Assembly: GCA_041396965.1 (NCBI GenBank)
Contig: JAWKXN010000001.1
Span: 930,001 to 994,000, forward strand
Direction: 5' to 3'
Length of the DNA stretch: 64,000 nucleotides
DNA from: Rickettsiales bacterium
Lineage (GTDB): Bacteria; Pseudomonadota; Alphaproteobacteria; Rickettsiales; SXRF01
The position numbers and the translations under genes were made by a program. Positions 25,463-34,993 of this stretch are shown here, piece after piece. The notes beneath the pieces were generated by a model. It made no database searches and had not been told where the DNA came from. It was given only the letters and a program-made list of their open reading frames with translations. The stretch's first letter is position 1; each line of letters starts with the position of its first letter.

Positions 25463-25511
25463 TTCCCAAATCTGTTATGAACTGGCATGCGTAAGAGCAG
25501 GTTGTTCGTTA

Positions 25512-25587
25512 TGCGCCGTAAAATCAACTCTTTCGGAGTCGATTCCTACAGTAACTTGGGTAATTCCTACCGTAAGTTGCTATAGTT
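25512..25587 (-). repeat. Dispersed hairpin repeat, copy D
   Basis: Minus strand aligns along about 76 bases with 46532-46608 (shared AATTACCCAAGTTACT, GACTCCGAAAGAGT and GATTTT blocks). The hairpin is 25522-25530 with 25536-25544 around loop TTTCG. An extra imperfect direct repeat of about 21 bases (ACTTACGGTAGGAATTAC and AGTTACTGTAGGAATCGA) lies within it. It occupies the surE-ssb spacer. Confidence 0.65.
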
Positions 25588-25696
25588 GGCTGGTACAACC
25601 CCTTTATTTTATGGTTGATTGTATCATAAGTTAAGGCTATTGCTCTTATATCGTATGTTGTATAATAAAAATCATAAATAAAATGGGGTATATGTT

Positions 25697-26170
25697 ATGG
25701 CTGGAAGTGTTAACAAAGTAATACTTATTGGTAATCTTGGACGTGATCCAGAGATACGCTCAACGCAAGATGGGCGGGAAATAGCAAACCTTGCCATAGC
25801 TACTTCTGAAAGCTGGAAAGATAGGAATACCGGAGAACGTAGAGAAAAAACTGAATGGCACCGTGTCGTTGTTTTTAATGAAGGCTTAGTTGGCGTTATA
25901 AAAAATTATATCAAAAAAGGCTCGAAGGTTTATATAGAAGGACAATTGCAAACCCGTAAATGGACTGATAAAGATGGTCAAGAAAAATACTCAACTGAAG
26001 TAGTGCTTCAGGGATTTAATGGCTCACTTACCATGCTTGATAGTAAAGGTGGAGATAGCGGAGCGTCTAGCAGTGGCTCTTATAATCAGGATTATTCTAG
26101 TGGGCAACAACAATACGGTGGACAGAAAGAGCCAATAGCTGAATTGATGGATGACGAAATTCCGTTTTAA
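25697..26170 (+). CDS. ssb: Single-stranded DNA-binding protein
   Basis: Essential SSB: N-terminal OB fold (VNKVILIGNLGRDPEIR, WHRVVVFNE), a Gly/Ser/Gln-rich linker, and the C-terminal tip DDEIPF that recruits repair and replication partners. 157 residues, standard length. It is preceded by copy D of the hairpin repeat. Confidence 0.97.
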   Translation: MAGSVNKVILIGNLGRDPEIRSTQDGREIANLAIATSESWKDRNTGERREKTEWHRVVVFNEGLVGVIKNYIKKGSKVYIEGQLQTRKWTDKDGQEKYSTEVVLQGFNGSLTMLDSKGGDSGASSSGSYNQDYSSGQQQYGGQKEPIAELMDDEIPF

Positions 26171-26201
26171 TGATATTATAAACCATATCATCATAATTGA
26201 G

Positions 26202-26237
26202 TTTTATAGGGGAAATAAAGACAATTTGCTATATTAA
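26202..26237. repeat. Short repeat shared with 46664-46699
   Basis: TTTTATAGGGGAAATAAAG followed by ACAATTTGCTATAT matches the segment at 46664-46699 with few changes. Both lie at the 3' end of a minus-strand gene; here it overlaps the rppH stop codon. At 46.7 kb the same block forms part of a perfect 12-bp hairpin; here the stem partner is absent. Confidence 0.5.
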
Positions 26238-26696
26238 ATGCTCTGCAAACTCTGTCAATATATCTTTATAAAGCTGTCTTTTGAATGGCACTATAAGGTT
26301 AGGTAGTTCTCGTGCTTCCGCCCATTGCCATTCATCAAACTCTGGATGTTCTGTATTAATATCAATGTCAGAGTCACTACCCGAAAAACGCAAACAAAAC
26401 CACTTTTGTTGTTGTCCACGAAATTTTCCATTCCATATTTTAGGCACTAACTCATCTGGTAGGTCATAATAATACCAATCCTTGCTAACAGCGATTATAT
26501 AGGCTTTATCAGTTCCTGTTTCCTCCGCCATCTCTCTTATGACCGCTTTTTCAGGTTCTTCTCCATCATCAATGCCGCCTTGTGGCATTTGCCATGCCTC
26601 CGAGCGCATGTCTATGCGTTTACCAACAAACACTTTATTTTCATTATTGAGTAGAATTATACCAACCCCTTTTCTATATGGCAGGTCTTTATACAT
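26229..26696 (-). CDS. rppH: RNA pyrophosphohydrolase (Nudix)
   Basis: Removes pyrophosphate from 5' ends of mRNA and starts RNase E-dependent decay. The Nudix box GGIDDGEEPEKAVIREMAEETG is complete, preceded by YRKGVGIILLN and MPQ. 155 residues. The order ctpA, polysaccharide deacetylase, rppH is typical of alphaproteobacteria, with only 2 bases between the last two genes. Confidence 0.93.
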   Translation of the reverse strand: MYKDLPYRKGVGIILLNNENKVFVGKRIDMRSEAWQMPQGGIDDGEEPEKAVIREMAEETGTDKAYIIAVSKDWYYYDLPDELVPKIWNGKFRGQQQKWFCLRFSGSDSDIDINTEHPEFDEWQWAEARELPNLIVPFKRQLYKDILTEFAEHLI

Positions 26697-26698
26697 TA

Positions 26699-27928
26699 TT
26701 AATTCCTTTTAGAAATTATAGCGGATACTGGTACTAGGTTAAAATCATGATTTTTAGTTCTATTTATCCATTTTTCTAAATATTTTATACTAATTGGGTA
26801 TGAATCAATTAGCCCTATAGCGTAGCCTTTTTTCGCTGCCATTTGCTCTAGTAATAAAAGTTTAGCGTTAATTGATGATTCGCTTAACTCTTCATCAATT
26901 ACGGTATCTATTATAGCATTAGAAGTGCTGTCCACCTCAATAAGTTCCTCTATACTTTGCTTCGCTGGCTTTTTACCAACTATCATCATTAAACCACGCA
27001 TTGATAATATTTTTATCAGTGATTTCGCTAGGTCAATATTTTCCAAAAAAATCTCATTTTTAGGAGTCACAAATCCTACATAGCTAGAATTCTTCGCCAT
27101 AATCTTTTTTATTTTAATTTCATTTTCCTGCTGGTCTTTAGAGACCAGAAGCCCAAGAGGACCAGGATCAGAAGCTGGATAATCAATAGATTCCATAGGT
27201 AAATCAAGCATTACCTCATGACCGCTTGTCCGTGCCATTGATAGCAAAACATCAATATTAGGAGAATAAGGCGAAAAACTAAGATTAATATTTTCCGGCA
27301 ATCTAAGAGCATGATCCAAAGAATATTTATACTGACCAAGACCACTAACAATAATAGCTATCATCGGTTTTGAACTATCAATCTTCATGTTCTTCGCGTA
27401 ATACTGCCATGGTTTTTTACCATCGCTTGATATTTTAGGTATTTTACCGAACTCTGTCTCAGTGAATAACTCTTCATTTATTTTTAACGGCTGATTTTTT
27501 GATTTTTCCAGAGGTGGTAAATCTTCATCCTTGTTATATGACGTTTCTATTTTTACAAGCTCTTCTGAATGCGCTTCTGAACCATCATCAATTATTTCTG
27601 AGTGACTAGAGACAGTATCTTCAGCTTTATTATCATCCTCTTCCTTTATTTTTGTCGTTTCTTTATTATCTTGTGGATTATTATTAGCGGTTTCAGAGAT
27701 TTTATCACCTTTATCATCTATGTCTTCTACAGATGATATTATTTTTCCGCTTAACTGATCATTTTCTATATTTATCAATATTCTACGACCTGAGTCAAAA
27801 GCGTCCTTTGTCTCTTCCTTGCCTAAAACCCATATGAAAGTAAGTTGTCCCAGAAAAATACATACAAGAATTATCAGAATAGTTTTCCAAAACAATTTTT
27901 TCCAAAAATAAGCCGGAAGAGAGTTCAT
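26699..27928 (-). CDS. Divergent polysaccharide deacetylase family protein (YibQ-like)
   Basis: About 409 residues. There is one N-terminal membrane segment (TILIILVCIFLGQLTFIWVL), a long acidic linker rich in Asp, Glu and Lys (residues about 50-160), and a C-terminal domain with the family pattern MIAIIVSGLGQYKYSLDHALRLPENINLSFSPY, then HEVMLDLPMES. It is predicted to be periplasmic and linked to envelope polysaccharide processing; activity is untested for most members. AGAGG upstream favours the ATG at 27928. It is translationally close to rppH. Confidence 0.85.
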   Translation of the reverse strand: MNSLPAYFWKKLFWKTILIILVCIFLGQLTFIWVLGKEETKDAFDSGRRILINIENDQLSGKIISSVEDIDDKGDKISETANNNPQDNKETTKIKEEDDNKAEDTVSSHSEIIDDGSEAHSEELVKIETSYNKDEDLPPLEKSKNQPLKINEELFTETEFGKIPKISSDGKKPWQYYAKNMKIDSSKPMIAIIVSGLGQYKYSLDHALRLPENINLSFSPYSPNIDVLLSMARTSGHEVMLDLPMESIDYPASDPGPLGLLVSKDQQENEIKIKKIMAKNSSYVGFVTPKNEIFLENIDLAKSLIKILSMRGLMMIVGKKPAKQSIEELIEVDSTSNAIIDTVIDEELSESSINAKLLLLEQMAAKKGYAIGLIDSYPISIKYLEKWINRTKNHDFNLVPVSAIISKRN

Positions 27929-28017
27929 GTTTTTACCTCTACCCATAACCCTGACAATTTCCAAACACAATTTTAGTTTATTACAAAGACAATAGTATAC
28001 ATAGGAAATTACTATAT

Positions 28018-29337
28018 TTATTTTTTAGACAAGACTTGTTCATAAACATTAATACCATGAATAAGATCTATGGCTCTTTGTAATTGAAAATCATCTACAT
28101 TACTTTCATCATTGTCAGAAGATAGCTTTTCATCATCGGATTTCTTGTCATTTTTGTCCTTTTTCTTATCTTGTAGATTTTCCAACCTCTTCCGCAACTT
28201 ATCCTCACTGCGTATCTTATCGTTTATTTTTATAGGTTCAATCTTCGCCGGTTTAACTTCTATATCTGGGATAATTCCTTTATTTTGTATTGAATGTCCA
28301 GAAGGCGTGTAATAACGAGCGGTGGTAAGCCTAATAGCACCATGATCAGGAATAGGTATAACAGTCTGCACAGAACCTTTACCAAAAGTCTTCGTTCCCA
28401 TTATAATCGCTCTTTTATGGTCTTGAAGAGCACCAGAGACGATCTCTGAGGCTGAAGCTGAACCGTTATTTATCAAAACCACTACAGGAACATTATCGCC
28501 TACTATCTCATTTCCAGATTGCGCGCTGTAACGCTTAGTGTTTTGTGGATCTCTTTCTCTAGTTGAAACTACCTCTCCTTGTTTTAAGAAAGCATCAGCT
28601 ACAGATACTGATTGTTCCAATAAACCTCCCGGATTATTGCGCAGATCCAGAATAACACCACGTAGCTTAGGCATTTTACTCTTAATTTTTTTGAATTCAG
28701 AGCGCATAAGCTTTGTAGTTTGCTCAGTAAATTGTGTAAGTCTTATATATACTATATCGTCTCCTTCAGGGCGAACACGCGCGGATTTTATTTTTATTAT
28801 GTCTCTGGTTATCTCTATATCAAGCGGTTCTGATAGTTCCTCACGGAAAATAGTAAGTTTAACCTTTGTTCCTACCTTACCACGCATTTTGTCAACTGCT
28901 TCTGACAGGGTAAGTCCCATAACCGCAGAATCATCAATATAACTTATATAGTCACCAGCCTTGATTCCAGCCTTAAAAGCCGGAGTATCATCAATCGGCG
29001 CTATAACTCTAACCAACCCATTTTCCATAGTTACCTCAATGCCAAGACCACCAAACTCCCCTTTGGTCTGTACTTGCATTTCCTTAAATGATTTCTTGTT
29101 CATATAGCCAGAATGAGGGTCAAGCGATACCAACATACCATTTATAGCGGCTTCGATAAGTTCATCATCATTTACTTCCTCAACATGATCGGTTCTGATT
29201 CTGTCAAATACATCACCAAATAAACCAAGCAGTTGTAACGTCTCAGTCTTCTCGGCACGACAAGAAGTTGTAAACAGCAATATAGAAAAGCTTGCTATGA
29301 GCGTAGTTAAAAAACAGAATCTTACTTTAAGGCGCAT
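28018..29337 (-). CDS. ctpA: S41 carboxyl-terminal processing protease
   Basis: Periplasmic serine protease that trims or degrades envelope proteins. A signal peptide (residues 1-28, ending LLFTTSCRAE; lipobox weak) precedes a PDZ domain (GGLGIEVTMENGLVRVIAPIDDTPA). The catalytic Ser/Lys pair is in NNGSASASEIVSGAL and TFGKGSVQ. The C-terminus has a Lys/Asp-rich stretch. 439 residues. It is the first gene of the ctpA-deacetylase-rppH operon and is divergent from recG across a spacer with hairpin repeat copy B. Confidence 0.95.
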   Translation of the reverse strand: MRLKVRFCFLTTLIASFSILLFTTSCRAEKTETLQLLGLFGDVFDRIRTDHVEEVNDDELIEAAINGMLVSLDPHSGYMNKKSFKEMQVQTKGEFGGLGIEVTMENGLVRVIAPIDDTPAFKAGIKAGDYISYIDDSAVMGLTLSEAVDKMRGKVGTKVKLTIFREELSEPLDIEITRDIIKIKSARVRPEGDDIVYIRLTQFTEQTTKLMRSEFKKIKSKMPKLRGVILDLRNNPGGLLEQSVSVADAFLKQGEVVSTRERDPQNTKRYSAQSGNEIVGDNVPVVVLINNGSASASEIVSGALQDHKRAIIMGTKTFGKGSVQTVIPIPDHGAIRLTTARYYTPSGHSIQNKGIIPDIEVKPAKIEPIKINDKIRSEDKLRKRLENLQDKKKDKNDKKSDDEKLSSDNDESNVDDFQLQRAIDLIHGINVYEQVLSKK

Positions 29338-29481
29338 GATTATAACCGATCTACGTAGGAAAATTATCAGGAAAATAAATAAGCCGTATTATTGGACGAT
29401 TAAACAGAAAATTCAAGTATCTTATTGATAGTTTTTACTTAATTATTATTAATGAAAATTTATTACTGTTCTGATTATAAA

Positions 29482-29547
29482 AATGAGTATCAAAACCACT
29501 AACCATAAGTAGATAAGTAGGGTTTTGCGATGTATAGCAGGTGTAAA
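29482..29547 (+). repeat. Dispersed hairpin repeat, copy B (divergent form)
   Basis: ATGAGTATCAAAACC, about 20 bases, then GGTTTTGCG and ATAGCAGGTGTAAA. It shares ATGAGTATCAAAACC and GGTTTTG with copy A and has the same outer stem, but the CGAAA loop is replaced. It lies between the divergent ctpA and recG genes. Confidence 0.5.
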
Positions 29548-29598
29548 CTAATAAATAATATATGGCATTATTCATACAAATAATTATATTCGTTATCC

Positions 29599-31728
29599 AT
29601 GCGTCATGAGATTCTTAATTACCTGTTTTCTCCACTTACCGTAATCAAAGGTATTGGTAGTTCATCGTCGGATTCTATGCGTCGTCTTTTATTGCCAGTA
29701 TCGGGGAGAATGTCGGCAAAAAGTAATCCGTTCGTTCGTGATTTACTATTCCATCTGCCGGTTGGCATAATAGATAGAAGATTCACCTGTCCGTTATCAG
29801 AGGTGGCTGATGGCGTCGTGGCTACATTCATTGTGACCGTGGATAATCACCAACCACCGGCAAGAACAAGAAGCCGCTATAGTAGGAAGCCGTACAAGGT
29901 AACGTGCTCAAATGATACTGGTTCCATCATTTTGGTGTTTTTTAACGCTAAAGAGGAATATATAAAGCAAATTCTTCCAGTAGGACAGCAAAGAGTTATC
30001 AGCGGTAGAACAGAGAAATTTGATTATCAAGCGCAAATGACTCATCCAGACATAATAACCACTATTGATAAGCTGGAGGAGGTAAAAAAAATTGAGCCGG
30101 TATATCCACTTACCGCTGGTCTTACCAATAAAAGAATAAGAGGAATAGTAAAAAAATCTCTTGAACATCTTCCAGAGCTTCCTGAATGGATAAAATCGGA
30201 AGAATTATCAGAATATGGGTGGAGTGGATGGAAAAATTCTTTGACTAAAGTTCATAACCCTGAGAATGCTGATGATATAGCGATAAATTCTCCAGCCAGA
30301 GCGCGACTTTCTTATGATGAAATGCTCGCTAACCAATTGCATCTAGCGATATTACGCTCCAATAGGAAAAAACAATCAGGAGAGATTATTAAAGATAGTG
30401 GTAAGCTTACCAGAGACCTAATTAACAAATTGCCTTTTTCTCTTACCAGAGGTCAAGAACAGGTTATAGATGATATTTCTGAGGATATGGCATCCGGCAA
30501 CCGTATGGGTAGATTGTTGCAAGGAGATGTTGGCAGCGGAAAAACTATAGTAGCTCTTATCGCTATGTTAAAGGTGGTAGAGCAGGGTGGGCAATGCGCG
30601 CTTATGGTACCGACCGAGATAATAGCTAGACAGCATTTTAACACAATTTTAGAGCTTTTGGACAATGTAAATGTTAGAGTATCATTGCTTACTGGCAGCG
30701 TAAAAGGCAAAGAACGAGAGAGCACCTTGTCTGGTCTTGCTAGTGGAGGAATAAATATAATAGTTGGAACTCACGCTTTATTTCAAGAGAAGGTGGAATT
30801 CAAGAATCTAGTATTCATTGTAATTGATGAGCAGCATCGTTTTGGAGTAGGGCAGCGCACAGCTTTATCGGCGAAGGGGAACTCACCGCATATATTGCAT
30901 ATGACAGCAACACCGATACCACGCTCACTTACCATGACGATGTATGGTGATATGGATTGCTCAATGCTTCGTGAGAAACCGGCGCATCGCAAGAATATAG
31001 TAACCAGAGTAATACCACTATCCCGATATGACGAGATTATTGACAGGATACAAGCGGCTCTCGATAAGGATGATAAGATATATTGGATATGTCCTCTGAT
31101 AGAGGATAATACACAGCAGGATAGCCTTGATATTAGCGGCAGTGATGATATAGCCGCCGCGAAGTTACGTTATACCGAATTTACAGCTCGTTTTGGCGGT
31201 GTTGTTGGTTTAGTTCATGGTAAAATGAAAGCAGATGAGCGAAACCAAACCATGAGAGAATTCGCTGAAGGGAAAAAACGGATATTGGTGGCGACCACAG
31301 TGGTTGAAGTAGGAGTTGATGTCCGCGACGCTACCATAATAGTAATAGAAAAAGCCGAGAGTTTTGGGCTTTCTCAGCTTCATCAGTTAAGAGGGCGTGT
31401 CGGAAGAGGTGATAAGGAAAGCTATTGTATATTATTATGTTCGGATAATCTAGCGCATGATGCTATATCTCGTCTTTCAATATTACGTAATAGTGATGAT
31501 GGCTTTGCCATAGCGCAAGCGGATTTAGATATAAGGGGAGGTGGCGATTTAACTGGAACAAGACAAAGCGGTTTGCCACGCTTTATTTTTACCAATCTTT
31601 TTGAACAACATGAATTTCTGGAAAAAGCCAGAGATGATATAGCGGAATTTCTAGCTGGCAAAGATGCCATGAATAGCAAACGTGGTAAAAACCTTGAGAT
31701 ATTACTGCAACTTTTTGGCTATCGTTGA
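29599..31728 (+). CDS. recG: ATP-dependent DNA helicase RecG
   Basis: Remodels stalled forks and branch-migrates Holliday junctions. An N-terminal wedge/OB region is followed by the helicase core: Walker A GDVGSGKT, motif II DEQH in VIDEQHRFGVGQR, motif III TATPIPRS, motif VI LRGRVGRGDKESYC. The C-terminal RecG domain and TRQSGLPRF are present. 709 residues, normal. It stands alone, convergent with purQ. Confidence 0.96.
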   Translation: MRHEILNYLFSPLTVIKGIGSSSSDSMRRLLLPVSGRMSAKSNPFVRDLLFHLPVGIIDRRFTCPLSEVADGVVATFIVTVDNHQPPARTRSRYSRKPYKVTCSNDTGSIILVFFNAKEEYIKQILPVGQQRVISGRTEKFDYQAQMTHPDIITTIDKLEEVKKIEPVYPLTAGLTNKRIRGIVKKSLEHLPELPEWIKSEELSEYGWSGWKNSLTKVHNPENADDIAINSPARARLSYDEMLANQLHLAILRSNRKKQSGEIIKDSGKLTRDLINKLPFSLTRGQEQVIDDISEDMASGNRMGRLLQGDVGSGKTIVALIAMLKVVEQGGQCALMVPTEIIARQHFNTILELLDNVNVRVSLLTGSVKGKERESTLSGLASGGINIIVGTHALFQEKVEFKNLVFIVIDEQHRFGVGQRTALSAKGNSPHILHMTATPIPRSLTMTMYGDMDCSMLREKPAHRKNIVTRVIPLSRYDEIIDRIQAALDKDDKIYWICPLIEDNTQQDSLDISGSDDIAAAKLRYTEFTARFGGVVGLVHGKMKADERNQTMREFAEGKKRILVATTVVEVGVDVRDATIIVIEKAESFGLSQLHQLRGRVGRGDKESYCILLCSDNLAHDAISRLSILRNSDDGFAIAQADLDIRGGGDLTGTRQSGLPRFIFTNLFEQHEFLEKARDDIAEFLAGKDAMNSKRGKNLEILLQLFGYR

Positions 31729-31809
31729 TTATACTCGCTTTGGATAATTTTTACCGCAATCTGGCATAAGTATAAAAATTGTGAATAAATTTTTCTTTTA
31801 TACAAAGCA

Positions 31810-32490
31810 CTAAGCCGCTAACAGCGACTCAAAAAGTATTTTTCCATCAACACCACCAAGCAAATTTTCCGCGCAGCGTTCAGGGTGCGGCATCATGCCA
31901 AGAACATTACGGTTTTTATTGCATATCCCAGCTATGTTAAGTAGCGATCCATTTGGATTGCTTGCCTCGCTGTTAACACCATTTTTATCGCAATAAGTAA
32001 ATACTATACGTTTTTCATCTTGCAATGATTTAATAGTTTCCTCATTAGCGAAATAATTGCCGTCATGATGCGCCACCGGAACTTTAATAACCTGTCCTTT
32101 ATTATAGCGAGAAGTAAAAACAGTGCTATTATTTTCAACTTTCAGGTAAACATCTTTGCAAACAAATTTAAGGCTTTTATTTCTAAGCAATACACCATCA
32201 AGAAGACCAGATTCAGTAAGAACCTGAAAACCATTGCAAACACCAATAACTAGCCTGCCTTTATTAGCGTGCTTTATCACTTCTTGCATAATTGGAGATT
32301 TAGCGGCAACCGCTCCACTCCTTAAATAATCGCCATAGGAAAATCCACCCGGTAGCATAACTAAATCAACATCCGGTAGTTGACTATCTCCATGCCATAC
32401 CATAACCGGATTAAGACCGGTAGCGTTAAGCACAGTCTGAGCGTCTCTGTCACAATTTGAACCGGGAAATACGATAACCGCTGATTTCAT
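31810..32490 (-). CDS. purQ: Phosphoribosylformylglycinamidine synthase subunit PurQ
   Basis: Glutaminase subunit of FGAM synthase; passes ammonia to PurL. Class I amidotransferase motifs: the nucleophile in GVCNGFQVL and the His/Glu pair in MMPHPERCAE. Starts MKSAVIVFPGSNCDRD, typical. 226 residues. It closes the purC-purS-purQ operon; purL is not in the window. Confidence 0.96.
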   Translation of the reverse strand: MKSAVIVFPGSNCDRDAQTVLNATGLNPVMVWHGDSQLPDVDLVMLPGGFSYGDYLRSGAVAAKSPIMQEVIKHANKGRLVIGVCNGFQVLTESGLLDGVLLRNKSLKFVCKDVYLKVENNSTVFTSRYNKGQVIKVPVAHHDGNYFANEETIKSLQDEKRIVFTYCDKNGVNSEASNPNGSLLNIAGICNKNRNVLGMMPHPERCAENLLGGVDGKILFESLLAA

Positions 32491-32517
32491 ATTAATAACT
32501 ATCCATAATAACTTAAA

Positions 32518-32760
32518 CTACTCGCTAAGTTCATAGCTATAATTCTCAATAACGGTATTAGCAAGTAGCGAAGAGCATATTTTATCCACTGTTTGCTTTG
32601 CTGTTTGCTCATCGCAAGGTTTTAGGTCAACCTCTATATATTTACCCTGCCTAACTTCCTCAATACTGTCATATCCCATATTATGCAAAGCGCCAGCGAT
32701 AGCCTTGCCTTGTGGGTCAAGAACACCATTTTTTAGGGTAATATGTATTTTTGCCTTCAT
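32518..32760 (-). CDS. purS: FGAM synthase subunit PurS
   Basis: 80-residue bridging subunit that joins PurQ to the small form of PurL. The pattern KAKIHITLKNGVLDPQGKAIAGALHNMGY is diagnostic. Its ATG overlaps the purC stop codon, so the two are translationally coupled. Confidence 0.94.
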   Translation of the reverse strand: MKAKIHITLKNGVLDPQGKAIAGALHNMGYDSIEEVRQGKYIEVDLKPCDEQTAKQTVDKICSSLLANTVIENYSYELSE

Positions 32761-33623
32761 TTCTTCTTCCTTGTCTTTGCGGTCAAGGTTTTCGTCTTAG
32801 TCTTCGTTGAGGATTTTTTGTTCTTTGTAGTCTTTGCTGCTTTCCTTTTCGCGGGAATTTTGGTGTTTACCTCAATCACATAGCTTCCCGCCGACTCATC
32901 ATTAGGCATAACACCAAGCCTTCTTGCCACCTCTCTGTAAGCGTCCTCAATATCTCCCATATCTTGGCGGAATCTATCTTTATCTAGTTTTTTACCAGAT
33001 TTTATATCCCATAAACGACAATTATCAGGACTTATCTCATCAGCAAGTATAATCATTTCCCGATCATTCTCGTAAAGACGACCAAATTCTAGTTTGAAAT
33101 CAACTAACCTTATGCCAATTCCAGCGAATAGACCGGACAAGAAATCATTAATTCTGAAAGTGTACATACGTATCTCATCCATCTCTTGCGGGCTGCACAG
33201 ACCAAAAGCGAAAATATGCTCCTCACTAATAAACGGATCATCAAGAGCGTCATTTTTGTAGCTATACTCAATTAGAGGATGACCGAGCGCTTTTCCTTCC
33301 TCAATATTGAAACGTTTAGCGAAGCTTCCCGCCACATAATTGCGGACTATCACCTCAATAGGAGCTATCTGTACCGCTCGTACCAACTGCTCACGCATAT
33401 TAAGGCTACGGATAAAATGGGTAGGTATACCAATATCATGAAGTCTGAGCATTAGATACTCAGATATTTTGTTATTAAGCACACCCTTGCCATTAATAGT
33501 GCCTTTTTTCTTATTATTAAATGCCGTCGCGTCATCCTTGAAATGTTGGATAATTGTTCCGGGTTCTGGCCCCTCAAACAGTTTTTTTGCTTTTCCCTCG
33601 TAAATCGGTTTGCGTGGTGACAT
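32757..33623 (-). CDS. purC: SAICAR synthetase with basic C-terminal tail
   Basis: Joins aspartate to CAIR in purine synthesis. The start at 33623 gives the usual YEGKAKKLFEG opening; an earlier ATG at 33659 is less likely. Core motifs include VRNYVAGSFAKRF and LVDFKLEFGR, then LADEISPDNCRLWD. After the normal end near residue 255 there is an unusual tail of about 30 residues made almost only of Lys, Thr, Ala and Arg. It is divergent from the DUF1476 gene. Confidence 0.95.
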   Translation of the reverse strand: MSPRKPIYEGKAKKLFEGPEPGTIIQHFKDDATAFNNKKKGTINGKGVLNNKISEYLMLRLHDIGIPTHFIRSLNMREQLVRAVQIAPIEVIVRNYVAGSFAKRFNIEEGKALGHPLIEYSYKNDALDDPFISEEHIFAFGLCSPQEMDEIRMYTFRINDFLSGLFAGIGIRLVDFKLEFGRLYENDREMIILADEISPDNCRLWDIKSGKKLDKDRFRQDMGDIEDAYREVARRLGVMPNDESAGSYVIEVNTKIPAKRKAAKTTKNKKSSTKTKTKTLTAKTRKKK

Positions 33624-33837
33624 ATTATAGATCTTTCTTTGTTTGCTAATCATATTCAACAGAGCCTAAATCAATTTTTAAGTATTCGCAATAGAACTGT
33701 AGTGACATTAGCTAAGGTTATTACATTGTTCAAAGCAAAAACTCTCTAATGCTTGCGGTAGATAATGGAATAGTCTATATATAGCTTATAATCAGCAGTT
33801 ACAATAATTATAAAAATAAAATAATTTAGGAGAGTAA

Positions 33838-34164
33838 ATGAGTAATTTTCAGGATAGAGAAAAGGCATTTGAGAATAAATTCGCCCATGATAAAGAGATG
33901 AATTTCAAAGCGATAGCGAAGCGTAATAAGCTTTTAGGGCTATGGGCGGCGGAAAAATTAGGGAAAACCGGACAAGACGCTGATGAATACGCTAAGGAAG
34001 TAGTTATCGCTGATTTTGAGGAAGTTGGGGATAATGACGTTATTAATAAAATAATCAGGGATTTTACCTCAGCGCGGGTAACAGCAAGTGAGAATGAGAT
34101 AATATCAAAAATGAGCGAACTTTTGCCCGTTGCTAAAGCAAAAATTATGCAGGAAATAGAATAG
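33838..34164 (+). CDS. DUF1476 protein (F1-ATPase zeta-subunit family)
   Basis: 108 residues, all helical: FQDREKAFENKFAHDKEMNFKA and LWAAEKLGKTG are signature blocks. In Paracoccus a member of this family is the zeta subunit that inhibits F1Fo-ATPase hydrolysis through its N-terminus. The location next to purC is common in alphaproteobacteria. GGAGAG upstream supports the ATG at 33838. Confidence 0.9.
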   Translation: MSNFQDREKAFENKFAHDKEMNFKAIAKRNKLLGLWAAEKLGKTGQDADEYAKEVVIADFEEVGDNDVINKIIRDFTSARVTASENEIISKMSELLPVAKAKIMQEIE

Positions 34165-34191
34165 GATACAAAAAGATAGGATAGGTGTTAA

Positions 34192-34989
34192 GTGAAATTA
34201 TTTCTTAGTCTTCCTAAAACCGTATCTAAGGTTGGTCTTAACAGAGGAATTGATTTTTTCGCTGACATCTATCGTATCCCAAGTCGGGGAATTACCGCTA
34301 CCCATTATTTTTTTTCTAAAAAATACAATAAGTTAGAAGAAATCCATCATGACCATTATAATGTGGGGATTCACAACAACAATAATAGTCTATCCTTAAA
34401 AAACTCTATGGATGATGTGTCTTTTACCTTCGCGGTTATTTCGCTATCCGCTATGGTCGCTAGGGCTGATGGCGGTATTTCTAAGGAGGAATATCTAGCT
34501 TTTCGTGACTCTTTTCCTTTAACCGGTGGCATATGTATAAAAATTCGTCAGCTATTTATGCTCGCCTGTAAAAGCAATATCCCTGTATCTAGTCATGTAA
34601 GGCAGATTAAATTATCATTCCCTCATAAGAAGGATCTATTTTTCGCTCTAGTTGAAAGATTGTTTCGGATAGCCGCCGCTGATAAACCTCTTAGTAAAGA
34701 GGAATCAAAGGTAATCGTAAAAATAGCGCGTATGTTAGACATCAGCCCGTCTGATTACAGCATGCTCTATGATCGTTACAGCAAGCCTTTACCACCACAT
34801 GTGATTTTAGGAATAGAAAAACGCAGCCCTAAGGATATAATTAAAAAACATTATTATAGAATGATAAAACGCTATCATCCTGATAAATTTATAAATAATA
34901 CATTGTCACCGGAAATAAAAATGCTGCTTACTCTCAAGACATCTGAAATATCGCAAGCTTATAACACCTTAATCCGCAAAGCGGCATAA
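34192..34989 (+). CDS. TerB-DnaJ domain protein (DjlA-like)
   Basis: 265 residues. A TerB-like helical domain (residues about 75-190, with VISLSAMVARADGGISKEEY) is followed by a C-terminal J-domain with the HPD motif in YHPDKF. This is the DjlA-type layout but without a clear N-terminal membrane helix. It should stimulate an Hsp70 partner. The GTG start at 34192 has AGGATAGG upstream. It begins a group of small plus-strand genes ending at ampD. Confidence 0.82.
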   Translation: MKLFLSLPKTVSKVGLNRGIDFFADIYRIPSRGITATHYFFSKKYNKLEEIHHDHYNVGIHNNNNSLSLKNSMDDVSFTFAVISLSAMVARADGGISKEEYLAFRDSFPLTGGICIKIRQLFMLACKSNIPVSSHVRQIKLSFPHKKDLFFALVERLFRIAAADKPLSKEESKVIVKIARMLDISPSDYSMLYDRYSKPLPPHVILGIEKRSPKDIIKKHYYRMIKRYHPDKFINNTLSPEIKMLLTLKTSEISQAYNTLIRKAA

Positions 34990-34993
34990 AAAT

